In this document: in pieces, positions 9,449-17,392 of the stretch
How positions within the stretch are numbered: position 1 is the stretch's first letter
Layout: every line of letters begins with the position of its first letter
DNA from: Sphingopyxis sp. MWB1
GTDB taxonomy: Bacteria > Pseudomonadota > Alphaproteobacteria > Sphingomonadales > Sphingomonadaceae
Assembly: GCF_000763945.1 (NCBI RefSeq)
Contig: NZ_JQFJ01000002.1
Span: 868,001 to 932,000, forward strand
Direction of reading: 5' to 3'
DNA: 64,000 nucleotides
Program-made: the position numbers and the translations under genes
The notes under the pieces: generated by a model
Told to the model about the DNA's origin: nothing
Database searches by the model: none
The model's input: only the letters and a program-made list of their open reading frames with translations

Positions 9449-10764
9449 CAGCGGCTGATCCTGAGCTGCCCGCCGCCTTCCTGCACCTTGAAGCCGCGCG
9501 CGGCGAGCGCTGCCCTCAGCGCAGCAATATCGCCATTATAGGTGACACTCAGCACCGAAGTGCCGCCGAGCGCGAGGCTGGTGGTCGAAGCGGAGCGCAC
9601 GCCCGCAATGCCCGCCACCGCGCGTTCGGTCGCCGAAACCGATTCGACATCGGGTGAGGCATATTGGACGGCGAAGCTTTGCACACTCGGCGCGGGCGCC
9701 GCGCTGTCGCCGCCATTGGCGTCATCGTCACTGCGCGAACCGCTGGCGCTATCGCTGCTTTCGCCGCCACTATTTTCGGACGTCGTTTCTTCGGGCAGCT
9801 CCTCCGCCTGCACCGGCTCCTCGAGCACCAGATAGCGGTCGGTCTTGAGCAGCCCGTCGGCGAGCGCGCGGGCGTAAATGGCGTCCATGCGCGCCACCGC
9901 CTTTTGCATCATGTCGGGCAGCGCCGCCGGGGTCGGCGCCGTCATGGTAAAGCTGTCGACATAGCCATTGTCGGGGCCGAAGCGCGCGGTGAAATAGCCC
10001 TTCACCGGCCCGCCGGGATAGCTATATTCGACGCGCGCCATCGGGATTAGCACATCGGCGGCGCCATATTGATCGAGGATCACGCGCCACCAGATGCGCC
10101 CGCGCCGCCCGATCTGCCCCGGATTGAGGAGCAAGGTGTCCGGCCCGGTGCCCGCGGTGCGAACATAGTCGATCGCGCTTTGCCCGGTGTTAAACTCGGC
10201 CCAGGCGCGCTGCCACGCGCTGCGCTGTTCGAACACCTGCTGAATGCCGCCGACGGAATAGACGGGGATGACGAGCAGGGGCGGCGAGCGCAGTGTCCGC
10301 CCGCTGACCCCCAAAATCTGTCCGGCGCGCACGCGGTCGAACTGCACCCCCAGCGTCGCGACATAGCGGCGGGGTCCGATCTGTTCCTTTTCAACAATGA
10401 TCGCCGTGACGATACCGTCGAGCACCGAATCGGAAAGGCGCGGTCCGTCGCGCCCGTTGATCTTGCGGTAAAGCTGTGCCCAGCCCTTGCGTTGGGCTTC
10501 GCGCCAGCCGGTTTCTCTCGCTTCCTCTGCGTTTTTGCCGGTGGCGTCGATGGTGATGCCCGTGGCCATGAAATCGCCGCTGCTGTTGATCGGGGTGATT
10601 CCCCGGTTGCCGCGCGCAATCTGTCCTTCGACCACGCCGATCGCGACAACCCCCAGAAAAAGGGCGAAAAGCCCGATCCAGCGCGGATCGCGCAGCATAT
10701 GGAGGGGGGCGAAAAATCGCGAAAGCGAGGGCGCCGGGGCGCGAAGGGAAGCGGTGACGTTCAT
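9448..10764 (-). CDS. DUF2066 family protein with N-terminal membrane anchor
   Basis: A 438-aa protein. One hydrophobic helix (about residues 30-48, [17 protein letters not shown]) suggests a membrane-anchored periplasmic protein. Residues about 65-330 match the DUF2066 pattern ([19 protein letters not shown], then [13 protein letters not shown]). A Ser/Gly/Asp-rich linker ([17 protein letters not shown]) leads to a C-terminal region ([24 protein letters not shown]) with an [14 protein letters not shown] end. Function is unknown; the family is often encoded beside hdaA and purM in alphaproteobacteria. It is divergent from purM across an 85-bp gap. Confidence 0.75.
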   Translation of the reverse strand: MNVTASLRAPAPSLSRFFAPLHMLRDPRWIGLFALFLGVVAIGVVEGQIARGNRGITPINSSGDFMATGITIDATGKNAEEARETGWREAQRKGWAQLYRKINGRDGPRLSDSVLDGIVTAIIVEKEQIGPRRYVATLGVQFDRVRAGQILGVSGRTLRSPPLLVIPVYSVGGIQQVFEQRSAWQRAWAEFNTGQSAIDYVRTAGTGPDTLLLNPGQIGRRGRIWWRVILDQYGAADVLIPMARVEYSYPGGPVKGYFTARFGPDNGYVDSFTMTAPTPAALPDMMQKAVARMDAIYARALADGLLKTDRYLVLEEPVQAEELPEETTSENSGGESSDSASGSRSDDDANGGDSAAPAPSVQSFAVQYASPDVESVSATERAVAGIAGVRSASTTSLALGGTSVLSVTYNGDIAALRAALAARGFKVQEGGGQLRISR

Positions 10765-10849
10765 CTCTTCTCTATGCTCTGCCCAAAAGCGCGGCTCGGG
10801 ACAAGGAAATCATGGCAATTACGCGCCAGAAGCGTTAGTCGCGCGTGCC

Positions 10850-11956
10850 ATGGATTCCAAGCATAACCAACCCGCCCCCTACACTTATGCCCAGGCCGGG
10901 GTCTCGATTGATGCCGGCAATGCGCTGGTCCGTGCCATTGCCCCGCTCGCCCGTGCGACGCGCCGCCCCGGCGCCGATGCCGATCTGGGCGGCTTTGGCG
11001 GATTTTTCGACCTGAAAGCCGCCGGGTTCAACGATCCCCTGCTGGTCGCGGCCAATGACGGCGTCGGCACCAAGCTGAAACTCGCCATCGAATCGGGGCA
11101 GCATGACGGGGTCGGCATCGACCTCGTCGCGATGTGCGCCAACGATCTGATCGTGCAGGGCGCCGAGCCGCTCTTCTTCCTCGACTATTATGCCACGGCG
11201 AAGCTGGACAATGATGTCGCCACCGCCGTAGTCGCAAGCATTGCCGAAGGGTGCAAGCAGGCCGGATGCGCGCTGATCGGCGGCGAAACCGCTGAAATGC
11301 CCGGCATGTATGCCGAGGGCGATTATGACCTCGCCGGTTTCTGCGTCGGCGCGGTCGAGCGCGACGCAGTGCTGACCGCCGACAAGGTGGCGGCAGGCGA
11401 TGTGATATTGGGGCTGGCCTCGTCGGGCGTGCATTCGAACGGCTTTTCGCTCGTCCGCCGCCTTGCCGCCGACAAGGGCTGGAAACTCGACCGCCCCGCC
11501 CTGTTCGACCAGAATATATTGCTGATCGACGCGCTGATGGCGCCGACGCGCATCTATGTGAAAAGCCTGCTGCCGCTGGTCAAAGGCGGCAAGATTCACG
11601 CGCTGGCCCACATCACCGGCGGTGGCCTCCTTGAAAATATTCCGCGCATTTTGCCGAAAACGCTGCACGCCCATGTCGATGCCGATGCCTGGGAACAGCC
11701 GCGCCTGATGGCCTTCCTGCAGGCACAGGGGAATATCGAGCCCGAAGAAATGGCGCGCACCTTCAACTGCGGGATCGGCATGGCGGTGGTCGTCGCCGAA
11801 AGCGATGTTGCCGAAGTGACGGCGGCGCTGGAAGCTGCGGGTGAGACCGTCCACCGCATCGGCCATATCGCCGAGGGCGAAAAGGGCTGCACGGTGACCG
11901 GCAGCGCGGAAACATGGAGCGCACGGGGCGGGTGGAGCGCGGCGCATCAGGGATAG
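10850..11956 (+). CDS. purM: phosphoribosylformylglycinamidine cyclo-ligase (AIR synthetase)
   Basis: Fifth step of purine synthesis: ATP-dependent ring closure of FGAM to AIR. The 368-aa protein shows the family blocks [48 protein letters not shown] and [12 protein letters not shown], and the C-terminal [13 protein letters not shown]. The ATG at 10850 gives the usual length; in-frame codons further upstream extend into the divergent DUF2066 gene and are not used. purN follows after a gap that holds a long inverted repeat. Confidence 0.97.
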   Translation: MDSKHNQPAPYTYAQAGVSIDAGNALVRAIAPLARATRRPGADADLGGFGGFFDLKAAGFNDPLLVAANDGVGTKLKLAIESGQHDGVGIDLVAMCANDLIVQGAEPLFFLDYYATAKLDNDVATAVVASIAEGCKQAGCALIGGETAEMPGMYAEGDYDLAGFCVGAVERDAVLTADKVAAGDVILGLASSGVHSNGFSLVRRLAADKGWKLDRPALFDQNILLIDALMAPTRIYVKSLLPLVKGGKIHALAHITGGGLLENIPRILPKTLHAHVDADAWEQPRLMAFLQAQGNIEPEEMARTFNCGIGMAVVVAESDVAEVTAALEAAGETVHRIGHIAEGEKGCTVTGSAETWSARGGWSAAHQG

Positions 11957-11962
11957 TCTCTT

Positions 11963-12065
11963 CGTCACCCTGAACTTGTTTCAGGGTCCATGGTCCGCCG
12001 TCGCCTGCGACGCTGCGCCGAACGAAAGAGCAGACCATGGATGCTGAAACAAGTTCAGCATGACG
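11963..12065. repeat. 33-bp inverted repeat (REP-like element) between purM and purN
   Basis: The left arm 11963-11995 and right arm 12033-12065 are reverse complements at 29 of 33 positions, separated by 37 bases. Each arm carries CTGAAACAAGTTCAG or its complement, itself partly palindromic. In a purM-purN transcript it would fold into a long hairpin whose right arm ends 14 bases before the purN ATG. The arm sequence is the type of dispersed element that I recall as common in alphaproteobacterial intergenic regions. Confidence 0.85.
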
Positions 12066-12079
12066 ACAGGGGAGCGGTG

Positions 12080-13030
12080 ATGAAAAAGGCCAAAGTCGCT
12101 GTTCTGATTTCGGGCGCGGGCACCAATATGGCGGCGCTGCTCTATGCGGCAAAGGCCGCCGACTGCCGCTATGAGCTGGTGCTGGTTGCGAGTAATGACC
12201 CCGAAGCGCCGGGGCTGGAGATTGCGCGCGCTGAAGGCGTGGCAACATGGGCGCGCTCGCACAAGGGAATGAACCGCGACGCCTTTGACGCGCTGGTCGA
12301 TGAGCAATTGCGCGCGGCCGGCGCCGAATATGTCGCGCTGGCGGGCTATATGCGGATTTTGTCCGATGACTTCGTCGCCCGCTGGGAAGGGCGGATGCTC
12401 AATATCCATCCGAGCCTGCTGCCGCTTTACAAGGGACTGAACACCCACGCACAGGCTATTGAAAATGGCGATGAATTTGGCGGATGCAGCGTGCATGTCG
12501 TCACCCCCGAACTGGATGATGGGCCGGTTCTCGCCCAGACGCCGGTGGCGATTGTTCCGGGCGATACGGCGGACAGCCTCGCCGCGCGGGTGCGTTTTGC
12601 CGAGCATCAGCTTTATCCCCGGGCGCTCGCTGCCTTTGTCGCGCGCGAACGCTCGCCCGATTATCTGCGCGCACGGGTGCGCGAAATCGCCATGGCGATG
12701 CCCGAAGCCGATGAAGTCACCTCGCACGGCATGCCCTGTTTCGGGATCATCAAGGGCAAGAAATTCGCCTATTTCACCGAGGATCATCACGGCGACGGCA
12801 AAATCGCCCTGCTCGTCAAGATCAGCGGCGCCGACGAACAGGCGGGGCTGATCGAAATGGACAGCGAGCGCTATTATCGCCCCGCCTATTTCGGCGACGG
12901 GTGGATTGGTATCCGACTGGACCTGGGCGATACCGACTGGGACGCAATTGGCGAATGGATTCGCAAAAGCTGGCTGGCAATCGCGCCCAAAAAGCTCGCC
13001 GGGCTGATGGCGGTCGCCGACGATTTTTGA
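12080..13030 (+). CDS. purN: phosphoribosylglycinamide formyltransferase fused to a YjbR/MmcQ domain
   Basis: Residues 1 to about 190 are PurN, which transfers a formyl group from 10-formyl-THF to GAR. Seen are SGAGTNMAALL (phosphate site), NIHPSLLPLYKGLNTHAQ with catalytic Asn108 and His110, and the aspartate in ELDDGPV (Asp146). Residues about 205-310 are an extra domain matching the MmcQ/YjbR (DUF419) pattern: TSHGMPCFGIIKGKKFAYF, ERYYRPAYFGDGWIGIRL and IRKSWLAIAPKKL. The total of 316 aa compares with about 190-220 for ordinary PurN. Frame and codon use run straight through, so this is a real fusion rather than two overlapping genes. The ATG at 12080 follows AGGGGAGCGGTG. The role of the extra domain here is unknown. 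Confidence 0.93.
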   Translation: MKKAKVAVLISGAGTNMAALLYAAKAADCRYELVLVASNDPEAPGLEIARAEGVATWARSHKGMNRDAFDALVDEQLRAAGAEYVALAGYMRILSDDFVARWEGRMLNIHPSLLPLYKGLNTHAQAIENGDEFGGCSVHVVTPELDDGPVLAQTPVAIVPGDTADSLAARVRFAEHQLYPRALAAFVARERSPDYLRARVREIAMAMPEADEVTSHGMPCFGIIKGKKFAYFTEDHHGDGKIALLVKISGADEQAGLIEMDSERYYRPAYFGDGWIGIRLDLGDTDWDAIGEWIRKSWLAIAPKKLAGLMAVADDF

Positions 13031-13084
13031 TCGTGAGGCACCGCCTGCCATTGGCGGCGGCGCCGAAATAGGCGACAAGAGGGG

Positions 13085-14530
13085 GTGACACTGAACCTCG
13101 CCCTGTTGCTGTCGATCCTGTCCTTTGCGATCTATATCGCTGTCATCGGGCGAGTGCTGCTGCGCCCGCAGCGCGAACCTGCGTCGCGCATCGCCTGGCT
13201 GATCGCCATAATCGCCGTGCCGCTGGTCGGGGTGATCGCCTATCTGCTGCTCGGCGAAGCGCGGGTCAGCCGTTCGCGGCGGGAACGCTACCGGGCGATC
13301 GAAGAACATCTGCCCCACCCCGGCGGCGCCGATGACGTGCGCGCCCGGCTGCGCGGCGCGCCCTATGCCGGGGCCTTTGCGCTCGCCGAAACCGTCAATC
13401 AATTGCCCCCGACCGATGGCAACCGCGCCATTCTGCCCCCCGACAGCAACAGCGCCATCGCGATGATGGTTGCTGATATCGACGCAGCGCGAGCGACGGT
13501 GCATCTGGGATTTTATATCTGGCTGGCCGACCATAATGGGCTGGCGGTCAAGGACGCGCTGATCCGCGCGGCACAGCGGGGGGTGAAGGTGCGGGTGCTG
13601 GCCGATGCGCTGGGCGCGCGGCGTTTCATCCGCTCGTCCCACTGGGGCGAGATGCGCGAGGCCGGGGTCGATGCGCGCGTCGCCCTGCCGATTGGCGGAC
13701 TGATCTGGACGCTGATCCGCGGGCGCTTTGACCTTCGCAATCACCGCAAGCAGCTCATCATCGACAATCGCATCGCCTGGTGCGGCAGCCAGAATCTGGC
13801 CGACCCCGAATTTCGCGTGAAGGCGCGCTATGCCCCCTGGGTCGATATCATGACCCGCTGGGCAGGCCCGGCGGCGCAGGCGTGCCAGTTCGTTTTTGCC
13901 GCCGATTGGGAAAGCGAGCATGGCGATTGCATCGATGCGCTGCTGCGCCCCGAAGCCGCGCCGCCGCGCGTCGCCGAGCCGGGGATCATGGCGCAGGTAA
14001 TCGCGACCGGTCCCAACCTGCCCTACCCCGCCATGCCCGCCTGTTTCAGCATGTTGATCCATTCGGCCCAGCGCGAGCTGATCATCACCACCCCCTATTT
14101 CGTGCCAGACGAGCAGATATTATTCGCGCTGCATAATGCCGCGCGCCGCGGGGTGGAAACGACGCTTATCCTGCCCGCGCGCAATGACAGCCGGATCGTC
14201 GCCGGGGTCAGCCGCAGCTATTATGCCGATATGCTGAGCGCGGGCGTGCGCCTTTATGAATATCGCCCCGGCCTGCTCCACGCCAAGACGATCAGCGTCG
14301 ATGGCGAGGTGGCGCTGATCGGATCGGCGAACCTCGACCGGCGCAGTTTCGAGCTGAATTTCGAGAATAATATCCTGCTGGCCGACCGCGATTTCACCGC
14401 TGAAATTCGCGTGCGCCAGCTCAGCTATCTAGCGGAATCCCAGGCGGTGAGCGAAGAAAATGTCACCCAGACGGGGATTGCCCGGCGGATATGGCGCAAC
14501 CTGCTCGCGATGCTGAGTCCGCTGCTTTAA
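13085..14530 (+). CDS. cls: cardiolipin synthase (PLD superfamily)
   Basis: Makes cardiolipin from phosphatidylglycerol at the inner membrane. The 481-aa protein begins with two membrane helices (about residues 3-22 and 37-56), then two HKD phosphodiesterase motifs: HRKQLIIDNRIAWCGSQN and HAKTISVDGEVALIGSAN. Length and layout match ClsA-type enzymes. The start is a GTG at 13085 preceded by AAGAGGGG; no better ATG lies upstream of the first helix. A strong terminator follows the stop. Confidence 0.92.
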   Translation: MTLNLALLLSILSFAIYIAVIGRVLLRPQREPASRIAWLIAIIAVPLVGVIAYLLLGEARVSRSRRERYRAIEEHLPHPGGADDVRARLRGAPYAGAFALAETVNQLPPTDGNRAILPPDSNSAIAMMVADIDAARATVHLGFYIWLADHNGLAVKDALIRAAQRGVKVRVLADALGARRFIRSSHWGEMREAGVDARVALPIGGLIWTLIRGRFDLRNHRKQLIIDNRIAWCGSQNLADPEFRVKARYAPWVDIMTRWAGPAAQACQFVFAADWESEHGDCIDALLRPEAAPPRVAEPGIMAQVIATGPNLPYPAMPACFSMLIHSAQRELIITTPYFVPDEQILFALHNAARRGVETTLILPARNDSRIVAGVSRSYYADMLSAGVRLYEYRPGLLHAKTISVDGEVALIGSANLDRRSFELNFENNILLADRDFTAEIRVRQLSYLAESQAVSEENVTQTGIARRIWRNLLAMLSPLL

Positions 14531-14541
14531 GTCAGAAAAAA

Positions 14542-14573
14542 GCCGCCGGAGTGATCCGGCGGCTTTTTTTTTT
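14542..14573 (+). terminator. intrinsic terminator after cls
   Basis: Perfect 8-bp GC stem GCCGCCGG/CCGGCGGC with a 6-base loop (AGTGAT), followed by ten T. It starts 12 bases after the cls stop. Confidence 0.95.
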
Positions 14574-14630
14574 CGGTCGCTCCCTGCTCCGCTTCGCTCT
14601 TGTGCCGTGAGGCAGAGTCAAACGGGCGCT

Positions 14631-14670
14631 GGAGATTGCTTCGCCCGGCTGCGCCGGGCTCGCAATGACG
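14631..14670. repeat. dispersed ATTGC...GCAAT hairpin repeat, copy 1
   Basis: Begins GGAGATTGCTTCG and ends CTCGCAATGACG, with an outer ATTGC/GCAAT stem and an inner CGCCCGGC-TGC-GCCGGGC hairpin. Related copies are at 15754-15787 and 48519-48555. It sits just beyond the 3' end of ndk. Confidence 0.7.
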
Positions 14671-14675
14671 TCCTG

Positions 14676-15098
14676 TTATCCGACGATTTCTTCGGGCTTG
14701 AAGAAGAAGGCGATTTCGATCGCGGCATTTTCGTCGCTGTCCGAACCATGGACCGAATTTGCTTCGATGCTCTCGGCAAAGCTCTTGCGGATCGTGCCTT
14801 CGGCGGCGTCGGCGGGGTTGGTGGCGCCCATGATGTCGCGGTTGCGCTTCACGGCGTCTTCGCCTTCCAGCACCTGGACGACGACGGGGCCGCTGATCAT
14901 GAAGTCAACCAGTTCGCCGAAAAAGGGGCGTTCCTTGTGGACCGCGTAAAAGCCTTCGGCCTGTTCGCGGGTCATGTGGATGCGCTTGGACGCAACGACG
15001 CGCAGGCCGGCTTCTTCGAGCATCTTGGTAACCGCACCGGTCAGGTTGCGGCGGGTGGCGTCGGGCTTGATAATCGAAAAGGTGCGGGTGACCGCCAT
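14676..15098 (-). CDS. ndk: nucleoside diphosphate kinase
   Basis: Transfers gamma-phosphate from ATP to NDPs, balancing NTP pools. The 140-aa length is typical. [13 protein letters not shown] at the N-terminus and [19 protein letters not shown] at the C-terminus are family signatures; the histidine before GSDS is the phosphorylated residue. AGGAG sits 8 bases before the ATG at 15098. Downstream of pepA and holC on the same strand, with larger gaps than an operon core would show. Confidence 0.98.
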   Translation of the reverse strand: MAVTRTFSIIKPDATRRNLTGAVTKMLEEAGLRVVASKRIHMTREQAEGFYAVHKERPFFGELVDFMISGPVVVQVLEGEDAVKRNRDIMGATNPADAAEGTIRKSFAESIEANSVHGSDSDENAAIEIAFFFKPEEIVG

Positions 15099-15204
15099 GG
15101 GAAAGCTCCTGCTGGGAATATTGTTGTGCGCGCGCCTCTAGCGGCGCTTTTGCGCGGCGGCAAGAAAAGACGCGGCCCAAACGGAAGCGTGGGTTCCGCG
15201 CGGC

Positions 15205-15654
15205 CTAAGGCCCCTCGGCCCAGCGGCCCTGATCATCCTGTTTCCAGAAATGCCGCTCGACCGTGTCGAGATTGCCAAGCTGGCGCCATGTCGCGCGGGC
15301 GTCGTCGATGCGGGCATCGTCGAAGAGGAGGAAGGCGCGGGTAAAATCCAGCGCGCCCTCGCGCCATTCGCCATCGGCAAGCGCGACGAGCCGCGCGCCA
15401 TTGGCAGGCGGCATGTCGAGCGCGCCCGCGATCAGGATCGGCTCGATCGCTTCATCGGGCGTGCCCGCCGCGCCATGCGGTAGGAAGCTCGCGGGTTGGT
15501 GCGCCCAGAGCGCAGCGTCAATCGCTTGCCGCTGCATCGCCGAGGCAGCGACGATCAGCAGACGGTCGCCCTGCCCCAAAATGCGCGCGGCGAGCAGCGG
15601 CAGCACATGTTCGACCGGGTCGCGTGACAGGCGATAGAAATCGACGCGGGCCAT
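15205..15654 (-). CDS. holC: DNA polymerase III subunit chi
   Basis: Links the clamp loader to SSB during replication. The 149-aa protein has the family pattern VDFYRLSRDPVEHVLPLL at the start, then GDRLLIVAASAMQRQAIDAALW, HGAAGTPDEAIEPILI and a late DGEWREGALDFTRAFLLFDD. It lies between pepA and ndk; pepA-holC adjacency is a known conserved order. Confidence 0.88.
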   Translation of the reverse strand: MARVDFYRLSRDPVEHVLPLLAARILGQGDRLLIVAASAMQRQAIDAALWAHQPASFLPHGAAGTPDEAIEPILIAGALDMPPANGARLVALADGEWREGALDFTRAFLLFDDARIDDARATWRQLGNLDTVERHFWKQDDQGRWAEGP

Positions 15655-15693
15655 GGCCTTATCCGCCCCCTGTCATCGGGCCCCCCATTGCGA

Positions 15694-15712
15694 CCCCGGA
15701 TTTGATCCGGGG
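15694..15712. repeat. short perfect palindrome upstream of holC
   Basis: CCCCGGA (15694-15700), a 5-base loop TTTGA and TCCGGGG (15706-15712) form a hairpin in the pepA-holC gap, 40-58 bases upstream of the holC start. No T-run follows on either strand, so it is not an obvious terminator. Confidence 0.55.
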
Positions 15713-15753
15713 GCATCCATCACCCGCCCGCAACCTCTTTCAAGGTCGATGGC

Positions 15754-15787
15754 GGGGGATTGCCGCGTCGCTTCGCTCCTCGCAAGG
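15754..15787. repeat. dispersed ATTGC-type repeat, copy 2 (degenerate)
   Basis: GGGGATTGCCGCG...CTTCGCTCCTCGCAAGG matches the ends of copies at 14631-14670 and 48519-48555. The right GCAAT end is changed to GCAAG. It lies immediately after pepA. Confidence 0.6.
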
Positions 15788-15800
15788 GTGCCGGTTGCCG

Positions 15801-17258
15801 TCACCCTTCGAAATTGTCGGCGATGAAACGGTCGAGCAGGCGGACGCCATAGCCGGTCGCGCCCTTGGCATAGGTTGGCCCTTCCTTGTCGTGCCACGCC
15901 ATGCCCGCAATATCGAGATGCGCCCATTGGACGCCCTTGTCGACGAAGCGCTGAAGGAATTGCGCCGCGGTGATCGAGCCGCCCTCGCGCGGGCCGATAT
16001 TCTTCATATCGGCAATCGAGCTGTCGATCAGCTTGTCATAAGCGGGCGAGAGCGGGAAGCGCCACAGCCGGTCGTTGCTGGCGGTGCCCGCGTCGAGAAG
16101 CTTCGCCGCCAGACCATCGTCATTGGCGAACAGCCCCGCATATTCATGGCCGAGCGAAATGACCATCGCGCCGGTCAGCGTCGCGAGATCGACGATGACC
16201 TTGGGCGAATAGGTTTTTTGGGCCCAGGTGATGGCGTCGCACAGCACCAGACGCCCCTCGGCGTCGGTGTTCAGTACCTCGACCGTCTGCCCCGACATGG
16301 TGGTGACGATGTCGCCGGGGCGCTGGGCATTGCCGTCGGGCATATTTTCAACAAGGCCGAGGATGCCGACGACATTGGCCTTTGCCTTGCGGCCCGCAAT
16401 CGCCTTCATCGCGCCCGCGACGGCGCCCGCGCCGCCCATGTCCCATTTCATCATGTCCATGCCCGCGCCGGGCTTCAGGCTGATGCCGCCGGTGTCGAAG
16501 GTCACGCCCTTGCCGATGAAAACGACGGGGGCGTCATCCGCCTTGCCGCCGTTCCAGCGCATGGCGAGCAGGCGCGGCGGGCGCACCGACCCTTGTGCAA
16601 CGCCCAGCAGCGCGCCCATGCCGAGCGCCTGCATCTGCTTTTCGTCGAGCACTTCGATTTCGACGCCGAGGTCAGCCAGATGGCGGCAGCGTTCGACGAA
16701 GCTTTCGGGATAGAGGATATTGGGCGGTTCGGCGACGAGGGTCTGGGTCAGGGCCACCCCTTCAGCGACGGCTTCCTGCGCCGCCCAGCGATCCGACAAA
16801 TCGCCCGACCCGGAGGCGATCACCAGCGTCTTGAGGCTGGGGCGCGCCGTTTCGGGAAGGCGGGTGCGATAGGTGTCGAGCCGCCAGTTGCGCAGCCGCG
16901 CGCCCATGGCAAAGGCGAGCACATCATCTTCATCGCTGTCGCCTGCGCTGGCGAAATCGACCGCCGCGCTGACGGCGCCGCTGGTCTGGAGCCGCGCAGT
17001 GACCGCAGCGCCGCCGCGTTCAAGGTCATGGACGCTGCCTTCGCCGATACCAACGAGAATGAGGCGCTTTGCTGCATCGCCATCGAGCGCGGTGGTTTCG
17101 GCGATGGTGCCCGCCGCACCGTCGAAACGGGCCTGATCGGCCGCCGCCTTGAGCAATGGCGCATGCGCTCCGCCAATCCCGGCCAGGCCGCTCTTGCGCA
17201 CCGGAAAGACGACAACATCGGCAGATGCTTCGATTTGCGCGACAAACTGAATGTCCAT
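15801..17258 (-). CDS. pepA: leucyl aminopeptidase (M17)
   Basis: Cytosolic di-zinc aminopeptidase removing N-terminal residues from peptides. The 485-aa protein has the N-terminal macro-like domain (about residues 1-160) and the C-terminal catalytic domain. Metal ligands and catalytic residues are visible in VFIGKGVTFDTGGISLKPG, MKWDMGGAGAV and the hallmark NTDAEGRLVLCDA. The ATG at 17258 is the natural start. Divergent from lptD, upstream of holC. Confidence 0.96.
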   Translation of the reverse strand: MDIQFVAQIEASADVVVFPVRKSGLAGIGGAHAPLLKAAADQARFDGAAGTIAETTALDGDAAKRLILVGIGEGSVHDLERGGAAVTARLQTSGAVSAAVDFASAGDSDEDDVLAFAMGARLRNWRLDTYRTRLPETARPSLKTLVIASGSGDLSDRWAAQEAVAEGVALTQTLVAEPPNILYPESFVERCRHLADLGVEIEVLDEKQMQALGMGALLGVAQGSVRPPRLLAMRWNGGKADDAPVVFIGKGVTFDTGGISLKPGAGMDMMKWDMGGAGAVAGAMKAIAGRKAKANVVGILGLVENMPDGNAQRPGDIVTTMSGQTVEVLNTDAEGRLVLCDAITWAQKTYSPKVIVDLATLTGAMVISLGHEYAGLFANDDGLAAKLLDAGTASNDRLWRFPLSPAYDKLIDSSIADMKNIGPREGGSITAAQFLQRFVDKGVQWAHLDIAGMAWHDKEGPTYAKGATGYGVRLLDRFIADNFEG

Positions 17259-17392
17259 TGACTGACTTTCTTAAGCGATGATTGATTGAAACATGCGGGA
17301 CCGATAGGGGTTTCGGCCGCGAGTTGCAAAAAAACAATAGCAGCGTAACGGTCTGTGTGAACGGCCATGATGAATGGGACAAAGTTAGGGAT

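Noticed and set aside
11981..14062. 693-codon minus-strand frame opposite purN and cls
   Set aside because: It spans two unrelated real genes and the inverted repeat, which no genuine gene would do.
14542..14670. CRISPR-like repetition in the cls-ndk gap
   Set aside because: One terminator hairpin and one repeat unit only; no regularly spaced direct repeats anywhere in the window.
15624..17261. 545-codon plus-strand frame opposite pepA
   Set aside because: Shadow of leucyl aminopeptidase; no motif, and it begins in the holC region with no ribosome site.
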